Shown piece after piece: positions 48,603 to 57,530 of a stretch of DNA of 64,000 bases. The stretch is from Sphaerisporangium perillae. GTDB taxonomy: Bacteria > Actinomycetota > Actinomycetes > Streptosporangiales > Streptosporangiaceae. The DNA lies in the NCBI RefSeq assembly GCF_023276435.1, contig NZ_JALLPO010000010.1, positions 27,504 through 91,503 of the forward strand, written 5' to 3'. The notes beneath the pieces were generated by a model. That model saw nothing but the letters and a program-made list of their open reading frames with translations, ran no database searches and had not been told where the DNA came from. The translations under genes and the position numbers were made by a program. Numbering within the stretch: position 1 is the first letter of the stretch; the number at the start of each line of letters is the position of its first letter.

Positions 48603-48745
48603 TCTCGGCACGGAGGATTCGTACGTCGACTCCGACCTTCGCGGCCGCCTTCATCTTGACGTCCGCCGTGACGAGCGGCATGTCGAGATCGCACATGTAC
48701 GGCTGAGGTGCTGGGCGACCGCATGCGGATGGTCACCGCTTATGA
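48603..48745 (-). pseudogene. Remnant of a PIN-domain (VapC-like) protein
   Basis: Minus strand, one frame reads MCDLDMPLVTADVKMKAAAK then VGVDVRILRAER and stop, like the PLVTADxKL end of PIN-domain toxins. A second frame just upstream reads SGDHPHAVAQHLS, resembling the preceding helix of the same fold. A frameshift separates the two and the acidic N-terminal half is gone. It is a plausible toxin-antitoxin relic, but short. Confidence 0.45.
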
Positions 48746-48768
48746 GACGGCGTCTCCCGTGCCGGGGG

Positions 48769-49416
48769 TCAGGGGTGGGAGCGGGGGCCGTAGATGGCGG
48801 TGCGGGCGCCGGTGGTCATGGCCCAGTAGCGGTCGCCGTAGGACCAGTGCCACCACTCTGTCGGGTAGTTGACCAGGCCGGCGGACTCCAGAGCGGCCCC
48901 GAGGATCTTGCGGTGCTCGCGCGCGCCTGCGGAGACGTTGGGCGCGGCGGTGTAGCAGGCGCCGTCGCTCTCCTCGGGGTTGGCGTTGACGGGGGTGCCC
49001 ATGTCCAGCTCGGTGCCGTCCTCGGCGGCGAGGGTCAGATCGACCGCGGCGCCGGCGGTGTGCGGCGCGACCTCGATGGGAGAGACGTACCGGCTGGCCG
49101 CCACGTGCAGCTCGTCGGGCGACATTTCCGGAAATGTCGCCCGCAGCTCGTCCTTGTACTCCTCGAAGTAGCGCCGCTGTAGCACCGGAGGCCGGTATCC
49201 CTCGACCACGAGCAGGCGGTAGCCGTACGGAAGCTGCCGCTGAGCGTCCTGGAGCCGGCTGAGCAACCCCGCACGCAGGTGGGCGTAGGCGCCCGCCGGG
49301 TCCGCCAGCCTGGCGTCGACGCCCAGCACGCCGCGCACGTCGGCCAGCGCCTCACCGCTCTCCTCGACGGGAATGGAGGTCACTCGGGGGTCAGAAATCA
49401 GCACGATATTGCGCAT
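48769..49416 (-). CDS. D-alanyl-D-alanine dipeptidase (VanX-like, M15D)
   Basis: A 215-residue zinc dipeptidase. Metal and catalytic residues of the VanX family are present: His119 and Asp126 in APHTAGAAVDLTL, Glu187 and His190 in TEWWHWSYG, and Arg75 in EGYRPP. There is no signal peptide, so it acts in the cytoplasm or on imported dipeptides. It is not next to vanH/vanA or vanR/S, so a role in glycopeptide resistance is not supported; recycling of D-Ala-D-Ala or dipeptide use is more likely. The ATG at 49416 is chosen over TTG 49425. Confidence 0.9.
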   Translation of the reverse strand: MRNIVLISDPRVTSIPVEESGEALADVRGVLGVDARLADPAGAYAHLRAGLLSRLQDAQRQLPYGYRLLVVEGYRPPVLQRRYFEEYKDELRATFPEMSPDELHVAASRYVSPIEVAPHTAGAAVDLTLAAEDGTELDMGTPVNANPEESDGACYTAAPNVSAGAREHRKILGAALESAGLVNYPTEWWHWSYGDRYWAMTTGARTAIYGPRSHP

Positions 49417-49548
49417 GGCCAGCAAGTCTTACATAAAGGATTCACCGGGCATCCGTGAGGTTCACCCCTTGGTCAAGGGCGGCCGGCCCTGAGGCGGACG
49501 GCCGGTCACGGATGGTCATCGGCCCCTCGCGGCGTGATGATTCGCTCC

Positions 49549-50757
49549 TCAGATGTCGACCGTGCTGGAGAAGACCTCCTCGCGGGCCTGCTCCAGCGCC
49601 GCCGTCACCGCTCCGCGCAGCACCGGGTTGCCCTCGACCTCGGTCACGGTCACCCGGGGACGGCTCGGGCAGATCCGGGCCACGGCCTTCTCGACCCGCT
49701 CCGCGAGCGCCTCGCCTCCGGCCCTGCCCACATCGCCGCTCAGCACGACCAGCCCGGGATCGAGCACGACCGTCACCGCGGCGACCCCGATGGCGAGCCG
49801 GCGCGCCAGCTCGTCCAGGAAGCCGTCCATGCCGGTCGCGACGGCCGTGCGGACCAGGTCGGCGGAGCTGTACGGAGCCCCGGGGGAACCGGCGGCGGCC
49901 CCGGGCGGGCCGGACGGGATGTTGTGCTCGGCGGCCAGGCCGATGAGGGCCGCGGTGCCGACCAGGCGCTGGAAGGATCCGGACTGCGGCGCGGTGAAGT
50001 CGACCGGCAGCGGCTCGCCGGGCACCGGGAGCCAGCCGATCTCCCCCGCTCCCCCGGTGTACCCCCGGTGCAGGCGGGAGCCGAGCATGACCCCGAGCCC
50101 CTGCCCGACGCCCGCCCACACCAGGACGAAGTCGTCGACGCCCCGTGCGACTCCGTACGCGTGCTCGGCCAGCGCCGCCAGGTTCACGTCGTTCTCGATC
50201 GTCACCGAGGCCCCGAGCGTGGCGCGCAGGTCGGCGAGCACACCCGCGTGCCAGGACGGCAGGTCGAAGGAGAAGCGCACGTCGCCGGAGCGGGGGTCCA
50301 CCACGCCGCGCGTCCCGATGGCCAGAGCCCGCAGCCTGGAGATGCCGATGCCCGCCGCGTCGCAGGCCCGCAGTACGGCGCCGTGCACGGTCTTGACGGG
50401 GTCTCCGGTGTCGCGGGGGTCCACGGCGACCCCGGTGGTGATCTTTCCGGTGATGTCCGCGACCCCGGCGGTGACGCTGTCGGGACGGACGTCCAGCCCG
50501 GCGACGTAGGCGCTGGAGGGCACCACGGTGTACAGCGCGGCGTTCGGTCCCCGGCCTCCCGGACGCTCTCCGGAGACCTCCACCAGGCCGCGGTCCTCCA
50601 GGCGGGCCAGCAGCTGGCCGGAGGTGACCTTGGACAGTCCCGTGTGCTCTCCGAGCTCGGCCCGGGTGAGCGGGCCGCGGGAGAGCAGGAGTTCCAGCGC
50701 CGCCCGGTCGTTGAGCTGACGCAGAAGCCGGGGCGTCCCGGGATGTCGTCTCGGCAT
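49549..50757 (-). CDS. ROK family repressor (NagC/XylR-like), copy 1
   Basis: A 402-residue transcriptional regulator with an N-terminal MarR-like winged helix (GPLTRAELGEHTGLSKVTSG near residues 28-47) and a sugar-kinase-fold ROK domain with IENDVNLAALAEHA. The usual GHxxxxxxG/CxCG zinc motif is absent (GRAGEIGW-type GAGEIGWLPVPG is kept). It is divergent from the amino-sugar ABC transporter and shares a palindromic promoter region with it, so it is the most probable repressor of that operon. It is strongly similar to the second ROK protein at 57531-58709. ATG 50757 gives the conserved MPRRHPGTPRLLRQLNDRAA. Confidence 0.9.
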   Translation of the reverse strand: MPRRHPGTPRLLRQLNDRAALELLLSRGPLTRAELGEHTGLSKVTSGQLLARLEDRGLVEVSGERPGGRGPNAALYTVVPSSAYVAGLDVRPDSVTAGVADITGKITTGVAVDPRDTGDPVKTVHGAVLRACDAAGIGISRLRALAIGTRGVVDPRSGDVRFSFDLPSWHAGVLADLRATLGASVTIENDVNLAALAEHAYGVARGVDDFVLVWAGVGQGLGVMLGSRLHRGYTGGAGEIGWLPVPGEPLPVDFTAPQSGSFQRLVGTAALIGLAAEHNIPSGPPGAAAGSPGAPYSSADLVRTAVATGMDGFLDELARRLAIGVAAVTVVLDPGLVVLSGDVGRAGGEALAERVEKAVARICPSRPRVTVTEVEGNPVLRGAVTAALEQAREEVFSSTVDI

Positions 50758-50784
50758 GGCGGCGGGCCCTCTCGTCACGATCCG

Positions 50785-50830
50785 CTAACAGGGTTTTTTT
50801 TAAGAAAGTTTCTTGTTAGTTTAGCGACAG
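50785..50830. promoter_or_regulatory. ROK-type operator between copy 1 and the ABC operon
   Basis: AAGAAA-G-TTTCTT (50802-50814) is a perfect palindrome, bracketed by CTAACA (50785-50790) and TGTTAG (50814-50819). ROK repressors bind palindromes of GTTAG/AAA-G-TTT type. The downstream TTTAGCGACAG (50820-50830) recurs upstream of the second ROK gene. The regulator and the binding-protein gene diverge from here. Confidence 0.65.
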
Positions 50831-50972
50831 TCATCCCGAGGGCAAGTGATCGGCCTCGGGTTGTCGCAGCGCAGAGCGGGAGGACGGCGCCTTCGCCACA
50901 GTGTGCGACTCCTGTCGCGCACCGTCCGATGAGCGCGAGCCCGACGCGAAGCCGGGAAGGGAGAACCCAGAC

Positions 50973-52310
50973 GTGAAGATCGGTAAAATCGCCGCCGCGA
51001 CGGCCACGACCGCCGCTCTCGCCATTGGTGTCGCCGCGTGCGGAACCAGCGAGCCCACCGAGAACGCCGCGCCGACGGCGTCGACCGCCGCCTCGGGACC
51101 GGCGTTCGCCGGCCAGAAGCTCACCGTGTGGCGCCTCGGCGCCCCCAACGAAGTGCAAGACAAGTACATGGCCGACCTGGACGCCAAGTTCAAGACGCAG
51201 ACCGGCGCCGACGTCGACGTCCAGTGGATCCCCTGGCCCGACGCCCAGAAGAAGTGGACCGCCGCGCTCGCGGGCGGCGAGGGGCCGGACGTCACCGAGT
51301 TCGGCAACGACCAGGTCGCCGCGTGGGTGGCCCAGGACGCCCTCGCCGACATCACCGACCTGGTCAAGTCCAACCCCGACTTCCAGCAGATCCCCCAGAA
51401 CCTGTGGGGCTACGAGACCATCGACAGCAAGGTCTACGCCGCGCCGTGGGGCGGCGGCACGCGGGCCGTCCTGTACCGCAAGGACTGGTTCAAGAGCCTC
51501 GGCATCGAGATCCCCAAGACCTGGGACGAGCTCGTGGCCGCGGGCAAGAAGATCGTCGAGAAGAAGGGCAAGGACGTCGACGGCTTCGCCTTCAACGGCG
51601 GCTCCGACGCCAACATGTCGCTCTCGCCGTTCGTCTGGTCCGCGGGCGGCGACTTCGCCGCCTTCGAGGGCGGCAAGTGGGTCGGCAAGCTGACCGATCC
51701 GGCGTTCAAGGAGGGCTTCCAGTTCTACACCGACCTGGTCGCCAAGGACGGCGTGTCCGGCAAGGGCCGCCTCTCGCAGAACTCGGTCGAGATCAGCCAG
51801 CGCTTCGCCGCGGGCAAGGTCGGCATGTACGTCACGGGCGGCTGGGACATCGCCACCATCAAGGAGCAGAGCAAGGGCAAGGTCAGCGAGGACCAGATGG
51901 CCTTCTTCTCGCTGCCGAAAAAGGACGGCAGCGGCCCGGCGCCGGCCTTCCAGGGCGGCAACGACATCGCCATCTGGAAGGACGCCAAGAACCCGCAGCT
52001 GGCCGCCGAGTACCTCAAGCTGGCCGCCGGCAAGGAGTACGGCACCCGGTACGCCAAGGAGGGCGGCCTGCTCCCGCTCTACCCGGACGCGCTGGCCGAG
52101 TTCGCCAGTGACCCGGTGCAGGCGCCGTTCGCCGAGACCTTCAAGGTCGCCAAGGGCTTCCCCGCCGACCCTGACTGGGCCCAGGCCAACGACACCAAGG
52201 CCGTGCTGCAGAACGCGGCTCGCGCCGTCATCGAGGGCAAGAAGGACATCGACGCCGCCCTCGCGGACGCGAACACCGAACTCGAGACGATCCTGAACCA
52301 GCAGCAGTGA
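50973..52310 (+). CDS. Amino-sugar ABC transporter solute-binding lipoprotein (DasA-like)
   Basis: A 445-residue extracytoplasmic binding protein of the SBP_bac_1 family. Lipobox VAAC places lipid on Cys23 (VKIGKIAAATATTAALAIGV precedes it). Segments such as WVAQDALADITDLVK and KVYAAPWGGGTRAVLYRKDW fit oligosaccharide-binding proteins. The ROK regulator and the GH3 hexosaminidase in the cluster suggest N,N'-diacetylchitobiose or GlcNAc-containing sugars, as in DasABC. No ATPase gene is present, so a shared MsiK-type ATPase must energise the transporter. The GTG at 50973 has AAGGGAGAA upstream. Confidence 0.85.
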   Translation: MKIGKIAAATATTAALAIGVAACGTSEPTENAAPTASTAASGPAFAGQKLTVWRLGAPNEVQDKYMADLDAKFKTQTGADVDVQWIPWPDAQKKWTAALAGGEGPDVTEFGNDQVAAWVAQDALADITDLVKSNPDFQQIPQNLWGYETIDSKVYAAPWGGGTRAVLYRKDWFKSLGIEIPKTWDELVAAGKKIVEKKGKDVDGFAFNGGSDANMSLSPFVWSAGGDFAAFEGGKWVGKLTDPAFKEGFQFYTDLVAKDGVSGKGRLSQNSVEISQRFAAGKVGMYVTGGWDIATIKEQSKGKVSEDQMAFFSLPKKDGSGPAPAFQGGNDIAIWKDAKNPQLAAEYLKLAAGKEYGTRYAKEGGLLPLYPDALAEFASDPVQAPFAETFKVAKGFPADPDWAQANDTKAVLQNAARAVIEGKKDIDAALADANTELETILNQQQ

Positions 52311-53326
52311 CGATGGCGCAGACGTCAACGGTCGCCCGGGGCGGAGGTCACTCCGCCCCGGCGCGGCGCCGGTCCCATCGCCCCGCGCGCCGGTCGAGCC
52401 GGCTTCCCTCCTGGGTCGTCCCCTACGTCCTGCTCCTGCCGGGCCTGCTGGTCATCGCGATCCTGCTGCTCTACCCGCTGTACCAGATGGTCGACATGTC
52501 CTTCCACAAGGTGGGACTGCGGCAGATCCGGCCGAATCCCCAGCCGGCCGAGTTCCTCGGGCTGGGCAACTACACCGCGGTCTTCGAGTCCGAGCTGTTC
52601 TGGACCTCGCTCCGCAACACCGTGGTGTTCGCCGCGATCACGGTCGCGCTGACGCTCGTCGCGGGCACGCTGGTCGGGCTGCTGCTCCACCGGCTCGGCA
52701 AGAAGATGTCGACGTTCGTCATCGTGGGCATCATGGCCGCCTGGGCGACCCCGCCCACCGCAACGGCGATCATCTGGAAGTGGCTGTTCGACGCCGACGC
52801 GGGCGTCGCCAACTGGGCGCTCAACCTGCTGCCCGACGGGCTGTCGTCCCTGCTCTTCGGGCGGTCGGACTGGTCGGGCGAGCCGTGGCTCAACGATCCC
52901 TCGACCATCTACCTGGTGCTCGTCGTGGCCGTGGTGTGGGCGTCGTTCCCGTTCATCGCGGTGTCGGTACTCGCGGGCCTGAAGAGCATCCCCTCGGAGC
53001 TGTACGAGGCGGCGCGGGTCGACGGGTCGGCTCCCCTGACGACCTTCAGGAAGATCACCTTCCCGCTGCTGAGGCCGGTGTTCTCGGTGCTGCTGGTGCT
53101 CTCCGTCATCTGGGACTTCAAGGTCTTCACCCAGCTGTACGTGCTGGCCGGTGGCACCACCAACAGGGAGTCCTTCAACCTGTCGCTGTGGGCGTACACC
53201 GAGGCGTTCAGCGCGCCGCCGAAGATGGGGTTCGGCGCGGCCATCGCCGTCGTGCTGACCTTGATCATGCTGCTGATCACCGCCGTATATGTCCGGCAAA
53301 TCGTGAAAACGGAGGACGTGCGATGA
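52307..53326 (+). CDS. Sugar ABC transporter permease (DasB-like)
   Basis: A 339-residue MalF-type permease with an Arg-rich cytoplasmic N-terminus, about six membrane segments (first near residues 40-62, WVVPYVLLLPGLLVIAILLL) and the EAA loop ELYEAARVDGSAPLTTFRKI. GTG 52307 overlaps the binding-protein stop (GTGA); ATG 52313 is the alternative. The stop overlaps the next permease gene (ATGA). Together with the following gene it forms the channel. Confidence 0.9.
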   Translation: MTMAQTSTVARGGGHSAPARRRSHRPARRSSRLPSWVVPYVLLLPGLLVIAILLLYPLYQMVDMSFHKVGLRQIRPNPQPAEFLGLGNYTAVFESELFWTSLRNTVVFAAITVALTLVAGTLVGLLLHRLGKKMSTFVIVGIMAAWATPPTATAIIWKWLFDADAGVANWALNLLPDGLSSLLFGRSDWSGEPWLNDPSTIYLVLVVAVVWASFPFIAVSVLAGLKSIPSELYEAARVDGSAPLTTFRKITFPLLRPVFSVLLVLSVIWDFKVFTQLYVLAGGTTNRESFNLSLWAYTEAFSAPPKMGFGAAIAVVLTLIMLLITAVYVRQIVKTEDVR

Positions 53327-54174
53327 ACCCGCGGACCGCCAAGCAGCTCAAGAAGTCCGGGCTGAACGCGGCCGGCGTCATGGTGTTCCTGATCGCGGTG
53401 TTCCCCGTCTACTGGATGGTCGCCACCGCGTTCAAGCCCAACGACGAGATCTTCACCACGCGGTTCATCCCCTTCCCGCTGGCGCCCACCATGGACCACG
53501 TGTCCCGGGTGCTGACCAAGGGGGTCGCCGGGCACTCCATCTGGCAGTACCTGCTGAACAGCGCCATCGTCGCCCTCGGCACCGTGCTCATCGGCTCGGT
53601 GTTCGCCCTGCTCGCCGCCACCGCCGTGGCCCGCTTCAGGTTCCGCTTCCGCACGAGCTTCCTGATCCTGCTGCTGATCGTGCAGATGGTGCCGGCCGAG
53701 GCGCTGCTGATCCCGCTGTTCCTGATGGTGAAGCGGCTCGGCTTGTACGATCGGCTGCTCGGCCTGATCATCGTGAATGTGGGATTCACGCTCCCGTTCG
53801 CGATCTGGATGCTGCGCACCTTCGTGGCCGCCGTGCCCAAGGAGCTGGAGGAGGCGGCCGCCATCGACGGCGCTGGCCGGTTCGTCACGTTCTGGAAGGT
53901 ACTGTTCCCCTTGGTGGCTCCCGGGCTGGTGGCCACGAGCATCTTCTCGTTCATCACCGCCTGGAACGAGTTCGTCTTCGCGCTGACGCTGATCAACGAC
54001 CAGGGCACCTACACGATGCCCGTGGCGTTGCAGTTCTTCACCGGGCAGCGGTCGACGGACTGGGGCGGCATCATGGCCGCCTCGACGCTGATGACCATTC
54101 CGGTCATCGCCTTCTTCATGCTGGTGCAGCGACGTATGGTCTCGGGCCTGGTCGCCGGCGCCGTGAAAGGCTGA
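53323..54174 (+). CDS. Sugar ABC transporter permease (DasC-like)
   Basis: A 283-residue MalG-type permease with six hydrophobic segments (VMVFLIAVFPVYWMVATAF first) and the EAA loop PKELEEAAAIDGAGRFVTFW. GGAGGACGTGCG before the ATG provides a strong ribosome site inside the preceding gene. Operon partner of the two genes above. Confidence 0.91.
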   Translation: MNPRTAKQLKKSGLNAAGVMVFLIAVFPVYWMVATAFKPNDEIFTTRFIPFPLAPTMDHVSRVLTKGVAGHSIWQYLLNSAIVALGTVLIGSVFALLAATAVARFRFRFRTSFLILLLIVQMVPAEALLIPLFLMVKRLGLYDRLLGLIIVNVGFTLPFAIWMLRTFVAAVPKELEEAAAIDGAGRFVTFWKVLFPLVAPGLVATSIFSFITAWNEFVFALTLINDQGTYTMPVALQFFTGQRSTDWGGIMAASTLMTIPVIAFFMLVQRRMVSGLVAGAVKG

Positions 54175-54221
54175 ACATCACAGCCTTTTCGTACTCTGAA
54201 CTAAGGAGTCGAGTAACAACC

Positions 54222-55703
54222 ATGTCTGAGTTCTCCATGGGCGAGTCCCAGGGCGCGTTCCTCGTGGGCGACGGCGACCGGGGGCTGCGCCGTCTGGCGG
54301 CCGGCGCACTTCTCGCCGCCTTCCCCGGGACCACCGCTCCCGACTGGATCCTTCGCGACCTGGAGAACGGCCTGGGCGGCGTCACGCTCTTCGGCTTCAA
54401 CGTCGCCGGCGCCGAGCAGCTGGCGGCCCTCACCGGGCGGCTGCGCGAGGCGGGCGACCCGGTCGTCAGCCTGGACGAGGAGGGCGGGGACGTCACCCGG
54501 CTCGCCTACCACGTCGGCAGCCCCTACCCGGGCAACGCGGCGCTCGGCGCCGTGGACGACGTCGAGCTGACCCGCCGGGTCTACCGGTCGATCGGCGATG
54601 ACCTGGCCCGCTGCGGCGTCAACCTGGACATGGCGCCCGACGCGGACGTCAACACCGCCGACGACAACCCCGTCATCGGCACGCGCTCGTTCGGCTCCGA
54701 CGCGGCGCTGGTGGCCCGGCACACCGTGGCGGCCGTCGCGGGCCTGCAGGACGCGGGCGTCGCCGCCTGCGTCAAGCACTTCCCCGGCCATGGCGCCACC
54801 CGGCAGGACTCCCACCTGGAGATCCCCGTGGTGGACGTCTCCCGCGAGGTGCTGTGGGAACGCGAGCTCGTCCCCTTCCGCGCCGCCATCGAGGCCGGCG
54901 CCAAGTCCATCATGACGGCGCACGTGCGGGTCCCGTTCCTGACCGGCACGGCTCCCGCCACGCTCTCGGCGCCGGCGCTCACCGAGCTCCTCAGGGGCGA
55001 GCTCGGCTACGACGGCGTCGTCATCTCCGACGCGCTCGACATGCACGCCATCACCGAGAGCGTCGGGCTCGGCGGCGGCGCCGTGCTGTCGCTGGCCGCC
55101 GGTTCGGACCTGCTGTGCCTCGGCCCGCTGCCGACCCGCGAGCAGATCGAGTCCATCAAGGACGAGATCGTGGCGGCGGTTCTCGACGGCAGGCTGCCGC
55201 TCGCCCGCCTGGAGGAGGCCGCCGAGCGCGTCGCCCGGCTGCGCGGCTGGTTCGGCGCGCCGCGCGAGGAGGCCAGGGAGGGCAACGTGATCGGCCTGAC
55301 CGCGGCCCGCCGCGCGGTGAGCCTGTCGGGCACCGCCGCTCCGCTGGTGGACCCGTTCGTCGTCGAGGTGGACACCCCGCCCACGATCGCGGTCGGCGAC
55401 GTCCCGTGGGGGTTCGCGCCGTGGCTGCCGGACGCCGAGATCGCCCGGGTCAAGCCGGACGCCGCCGACCCGGCCGGCCTGCTGGAACGCGCGCGGGGCC
55501 GGTCACTGGTGATCGTGGTCAAGGACGCCCACCGCCATCAGGCCAGCCAGGACATCGTCTCGGCGCTGCTCGCCGGGCGTCCGGACGCGACCGTCGTGGA
55601 GATGGGCCTGCCCATCTGGCGTCCCTCGGCGGCGGTCTACATCGCGACCTACGGCGCAGCCCGGGCCAACGCCCAGGCCGCCGCGGAGCTGCTCACCGCC
55701 TAG
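54222..55703 (+). CDS. GH3 beta-N-acetylhexosaminidase (NagZ/DasD-like)
   Basis: A 493-residue cytoplasmic glycoside hydrolase family 3 enzyme. The NagZ-type signature KHFPGHG (185-191) with His198 in RQDSHLEIP as the general acid/base and Asp270 in VVISDALDM as nucleophile are present. No signal peptide, so it cleaves imported oligosaccharides (chitobiose or muropeptide sugars) to GlcNAc. It follows the permease genes after 47 nt with an AAGGAG ribosome site and is probably the last gene of the uptake operon. Confidence 0.88.
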   Translation: MSEFSMGESQGAFLVGDGDRGLRRLAAGALLAAFPGTTAPDWILRDLENGLGGVTLFGFNVAGAEQLAALTGRLREAGDPVVSLDEEGGDVTRLAYHVGSPYPGNAALGAVDDVELTRRVYRSIGDDLARCGVNLDMAPDADVNTADDNPVIGTRSFGSDAALVARHTVAAVAGLQDAGVAACVKHFPGHGATRQDSHLEIPVVDVSREVLWERELVPFRAAIEAGAKSIMTAHVRVPFLTGTAPATLSAPALTELLRGELGYDGVVISDALDMHAITESVGLGGGAVLSLAAGSDLLCLGPLPTREQIESIKDEIVAAVLDGRLPLARLEEAAERVARLRGWFGAPREEAREGNVIGLTAARRAVSLSGTAAPLVDPFVVEVDTPPTIAVGDVPWGFAPWLPDAEIARVKPDAADPAGLLERARGRSLVIVVKDAHRHQASQDIVSALLAGRPDATVVEMGLPIWRPSAAVYIATYGAARANAQAAAELLTA

Positions 55704-55712
55704 CCGGGGCCT

Positions 55713-57386
55713 TCAGCGCAGGTCGCAGAGCTCCCGGACGGTCTGCGAGGTCGTGCAGGGCTCGAAGCCCGACTCGTTGAGCCGTGCCTGGGCGCGGGCG
55801 TGCCTGCGGACGAACTCGATGAAGGACGCCCTCAGGGAGCCCGGCTCGAGATCGCCCTTGAAGTAGAGGTACTCGACGGTCCAGAAGGGGTAGCCGGATC
55901 TGTCCGCGGTGGAGGGGTCGAACGCCTTACCGTCCAGGGTCAGCGCCGTGACGCTGTTGGCCCGGCGCGCCTCGGCGATCGACAGCGCATCGGCGTAGCC
56001 TATCGCGCCGGGAATCGTGCTGATCTTCTGGACGATCTCGGCGTTGTCGTCGCGTTCGCAGCGGATGACCGGTGCGGCGGCGTTGCGGTCCTTCTCCAGG
56101 CAGGAGTTGGAGGACAGCAGGCTCTCGCCGGCGCCGAGCACCCGCCGCTCGAAGAGCTGACGCGTGCCGGAGTTCTGCCCCCGGCCGACGATCCGGATCG
56201 GCAGGGACGCCTTCCCGCCGCCGGGGACCTGGTTCCAGTCGGTGTACCTGCCATCGTTGATCTTGCGGAGGTCCTCGATGCTCAGCGTGGTCAGCTCGAC
56301 CCGGCTGTTCACCACCACGTGGTACACGACGACCGCGATCTTGTAGGCCTGGAGCCCGCTCCCGGCGTCGTCGCTCCTGCCGTCCGACAGCGCGATGAGC
56401 CCGGCCGCCTCGGCGGGGTCGGACTCCGCCACACTGCGGACCCCCTCAAGGGAGCCGTTCGGCTCGGTGGTGATCCGCGCGCCGTCCCCGCACGCCTTGC
56501 GGTACTCCTCGGCGATCGCCCGTATCGCCGGCAGGAACACGCTCGACCCCTCGACCCGCAGATCGCCGGACGCGCAGACGACGGTGGCGTCGGTCGGCCG
56601 GGACATCAGGCTGAGCACCAGCACGACGGTGAGCACGCCGGCGAGCCCGCCGCTGACCCGCGGGAGCGTGAGGCGGCGCTTCTCCTTCTCGTCCTTGATC
56701 AGGCCGGCGTCCTTCAGCTTGCCCGAATGACGGACGAGCTTGGTGATCTCGCCCTCGCCGACCCCGGGTTCGCGCAGGACGACGACGAGCTTGGCCTTCT
56801 GCCCCTTCTTCAGCGACAGCCCGTCGATCCGCACCCCCTGCCAGGCCGGCTCGACGACGTCCTGCCCCGTCTGCGGGGCGAGCCAGCGCGTCAGCCGCTC
56901 GGTGAGCCGCCGCCGCACGGTGAGGAGGTTGTCCCGGGCGGGCCGGCTGCCTTCGGCGGGGAAGAAGCGCAGGCTCTCCCTGAGCTCCGCGCGCAGCTCA
57001 GGGGTGCTCGCCTCGGACACCCGGGCGTTCCACACCACACGCCCGCCGAAGGTGAACGACAGCGGTTTGTCGAAGTCGTCGGGGTCGATGTCGTAGCTGC
57101 CGCCGTTGCGGATGCGGATGACGACCATGCTCATCCGGTCGAGCAGCCGCGCCACCTGGCGGAGCTGCGGCGGAGCCGACGCCACCGCGTCGGTGCCGTC
57201 GTGCAGCACCTCCGGCCCGACGCCGATCTTGGAGTTGTACAGGACCCGGAAGACGAGGCGTTTGCGCCGTACGACCAGCCGGTCGACGAAGGGCGCCGCG
57301 ACCAGCAGGGCGATCGAGAGAACGACCGGGCCGGCGCCGCCGAGGAAGGTCACCAGGCGCGCCAGCCCGTCGAGCACGCCCGCCAT
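55713..57386 (-). CDS. Membrane-fused PstS-like substrate-binding protein
   Basis: A 557-residue protein of unusual build. It has an N-terminal membrane segment (about residues 15-38, GPVVLSIALLVAAPFVDRLV), a ~190-residue cytoplasmic region (with VVIRIRNGGSYDIDPDDF and VRIDGLSLKKGQKAKLVVVL), a second membrane segment (about 245-265, SGGLAGVLTVVLVLSLM), then an extracytoplasmic PstS/phosphate-type binding domain (CASGDLRVEGSSVFLPAIRA, GRGQNSGTRQLFERR, PGAIGYADAL). No pst permease or phoU gene is nearby, so it looks like a receptor, not a transporter subunit. ATG 57386 follows GGGAGGGGGA. It converges with the GH3 gene, 9 bp apart. Confidence 0.82.
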   Translation of the reverse strand: MAGVLDGLARLVTFLGGAGPVVLSIALLVAAPFVDRLVVRRKRLVFRVLYNSKIGVGPEVLHDGTDAVASAPPQLRQVARLLDRMSMVVIRIRNGGSYDIDPDDFDKPLSFTFGGRVVWNARVSEASTPELRAELRESLRFFPAEGSRPARDNLLTVRRRLTERLTRWLAPQTGQDVVEPAWQGVRIDGLSLKKGQKAKLVVVLREPGVGEGEITKLVRHSGKLKDAGLIKDEKEKRRLTLPRVSGGLAGVLTVVLVLSLMSRPTDATVVCASGDLRVEGSSVFLPAIRAIAEEYRKACGDGARITTEPNGSLEGVRSVAESDPAEAAGLIALSDGRSDDAGSGLQAYKIAVVVYHVVVNSRVELTTLSIEDLRKINDGRYTDWNQVPGGGKASLPIRIVGRGQNSGTRQLFERRVLGAGESLLSSNSCLEKDRNAAAPVIRCERDDNAEIVQKISTIPGAIGYADALSIAEARRANSVTALTLDGKAFDPSTADRSGYPFWTVEYLYFKGDLEPGSLRASFIEFVRRHARAQARLNESGFEPCTTSQTVRELCDLR

Positions 57387-57530
57387 CGCGTCCCCCTCCC
57401 CCACAAACCGGTTCAATTCTCAGGGGCCGAGGGGAGGATGCGGCTCCCGAGCTTGATCAGTTCATCAGGAATTCAGCCGGCCGACACCGACCGGCCCTGC
57501 CTGCGGTAACCGGGGAAAGCACGCCTCCGG

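Noticed and set aside
48769-49416. Vancomycin-resistance locus because of the VanX-like gene
   Set aside because: No vanH, vanA/ligase or vanRS genes are adjacent; a lone dipeptidase does not support resistance.
50758-50972. A DasR box (AGTGGTCTAGACCACT-type) before the amino-sugar operon
   Set aside because: No such palindrome is present; only the ROK-type element is seen.
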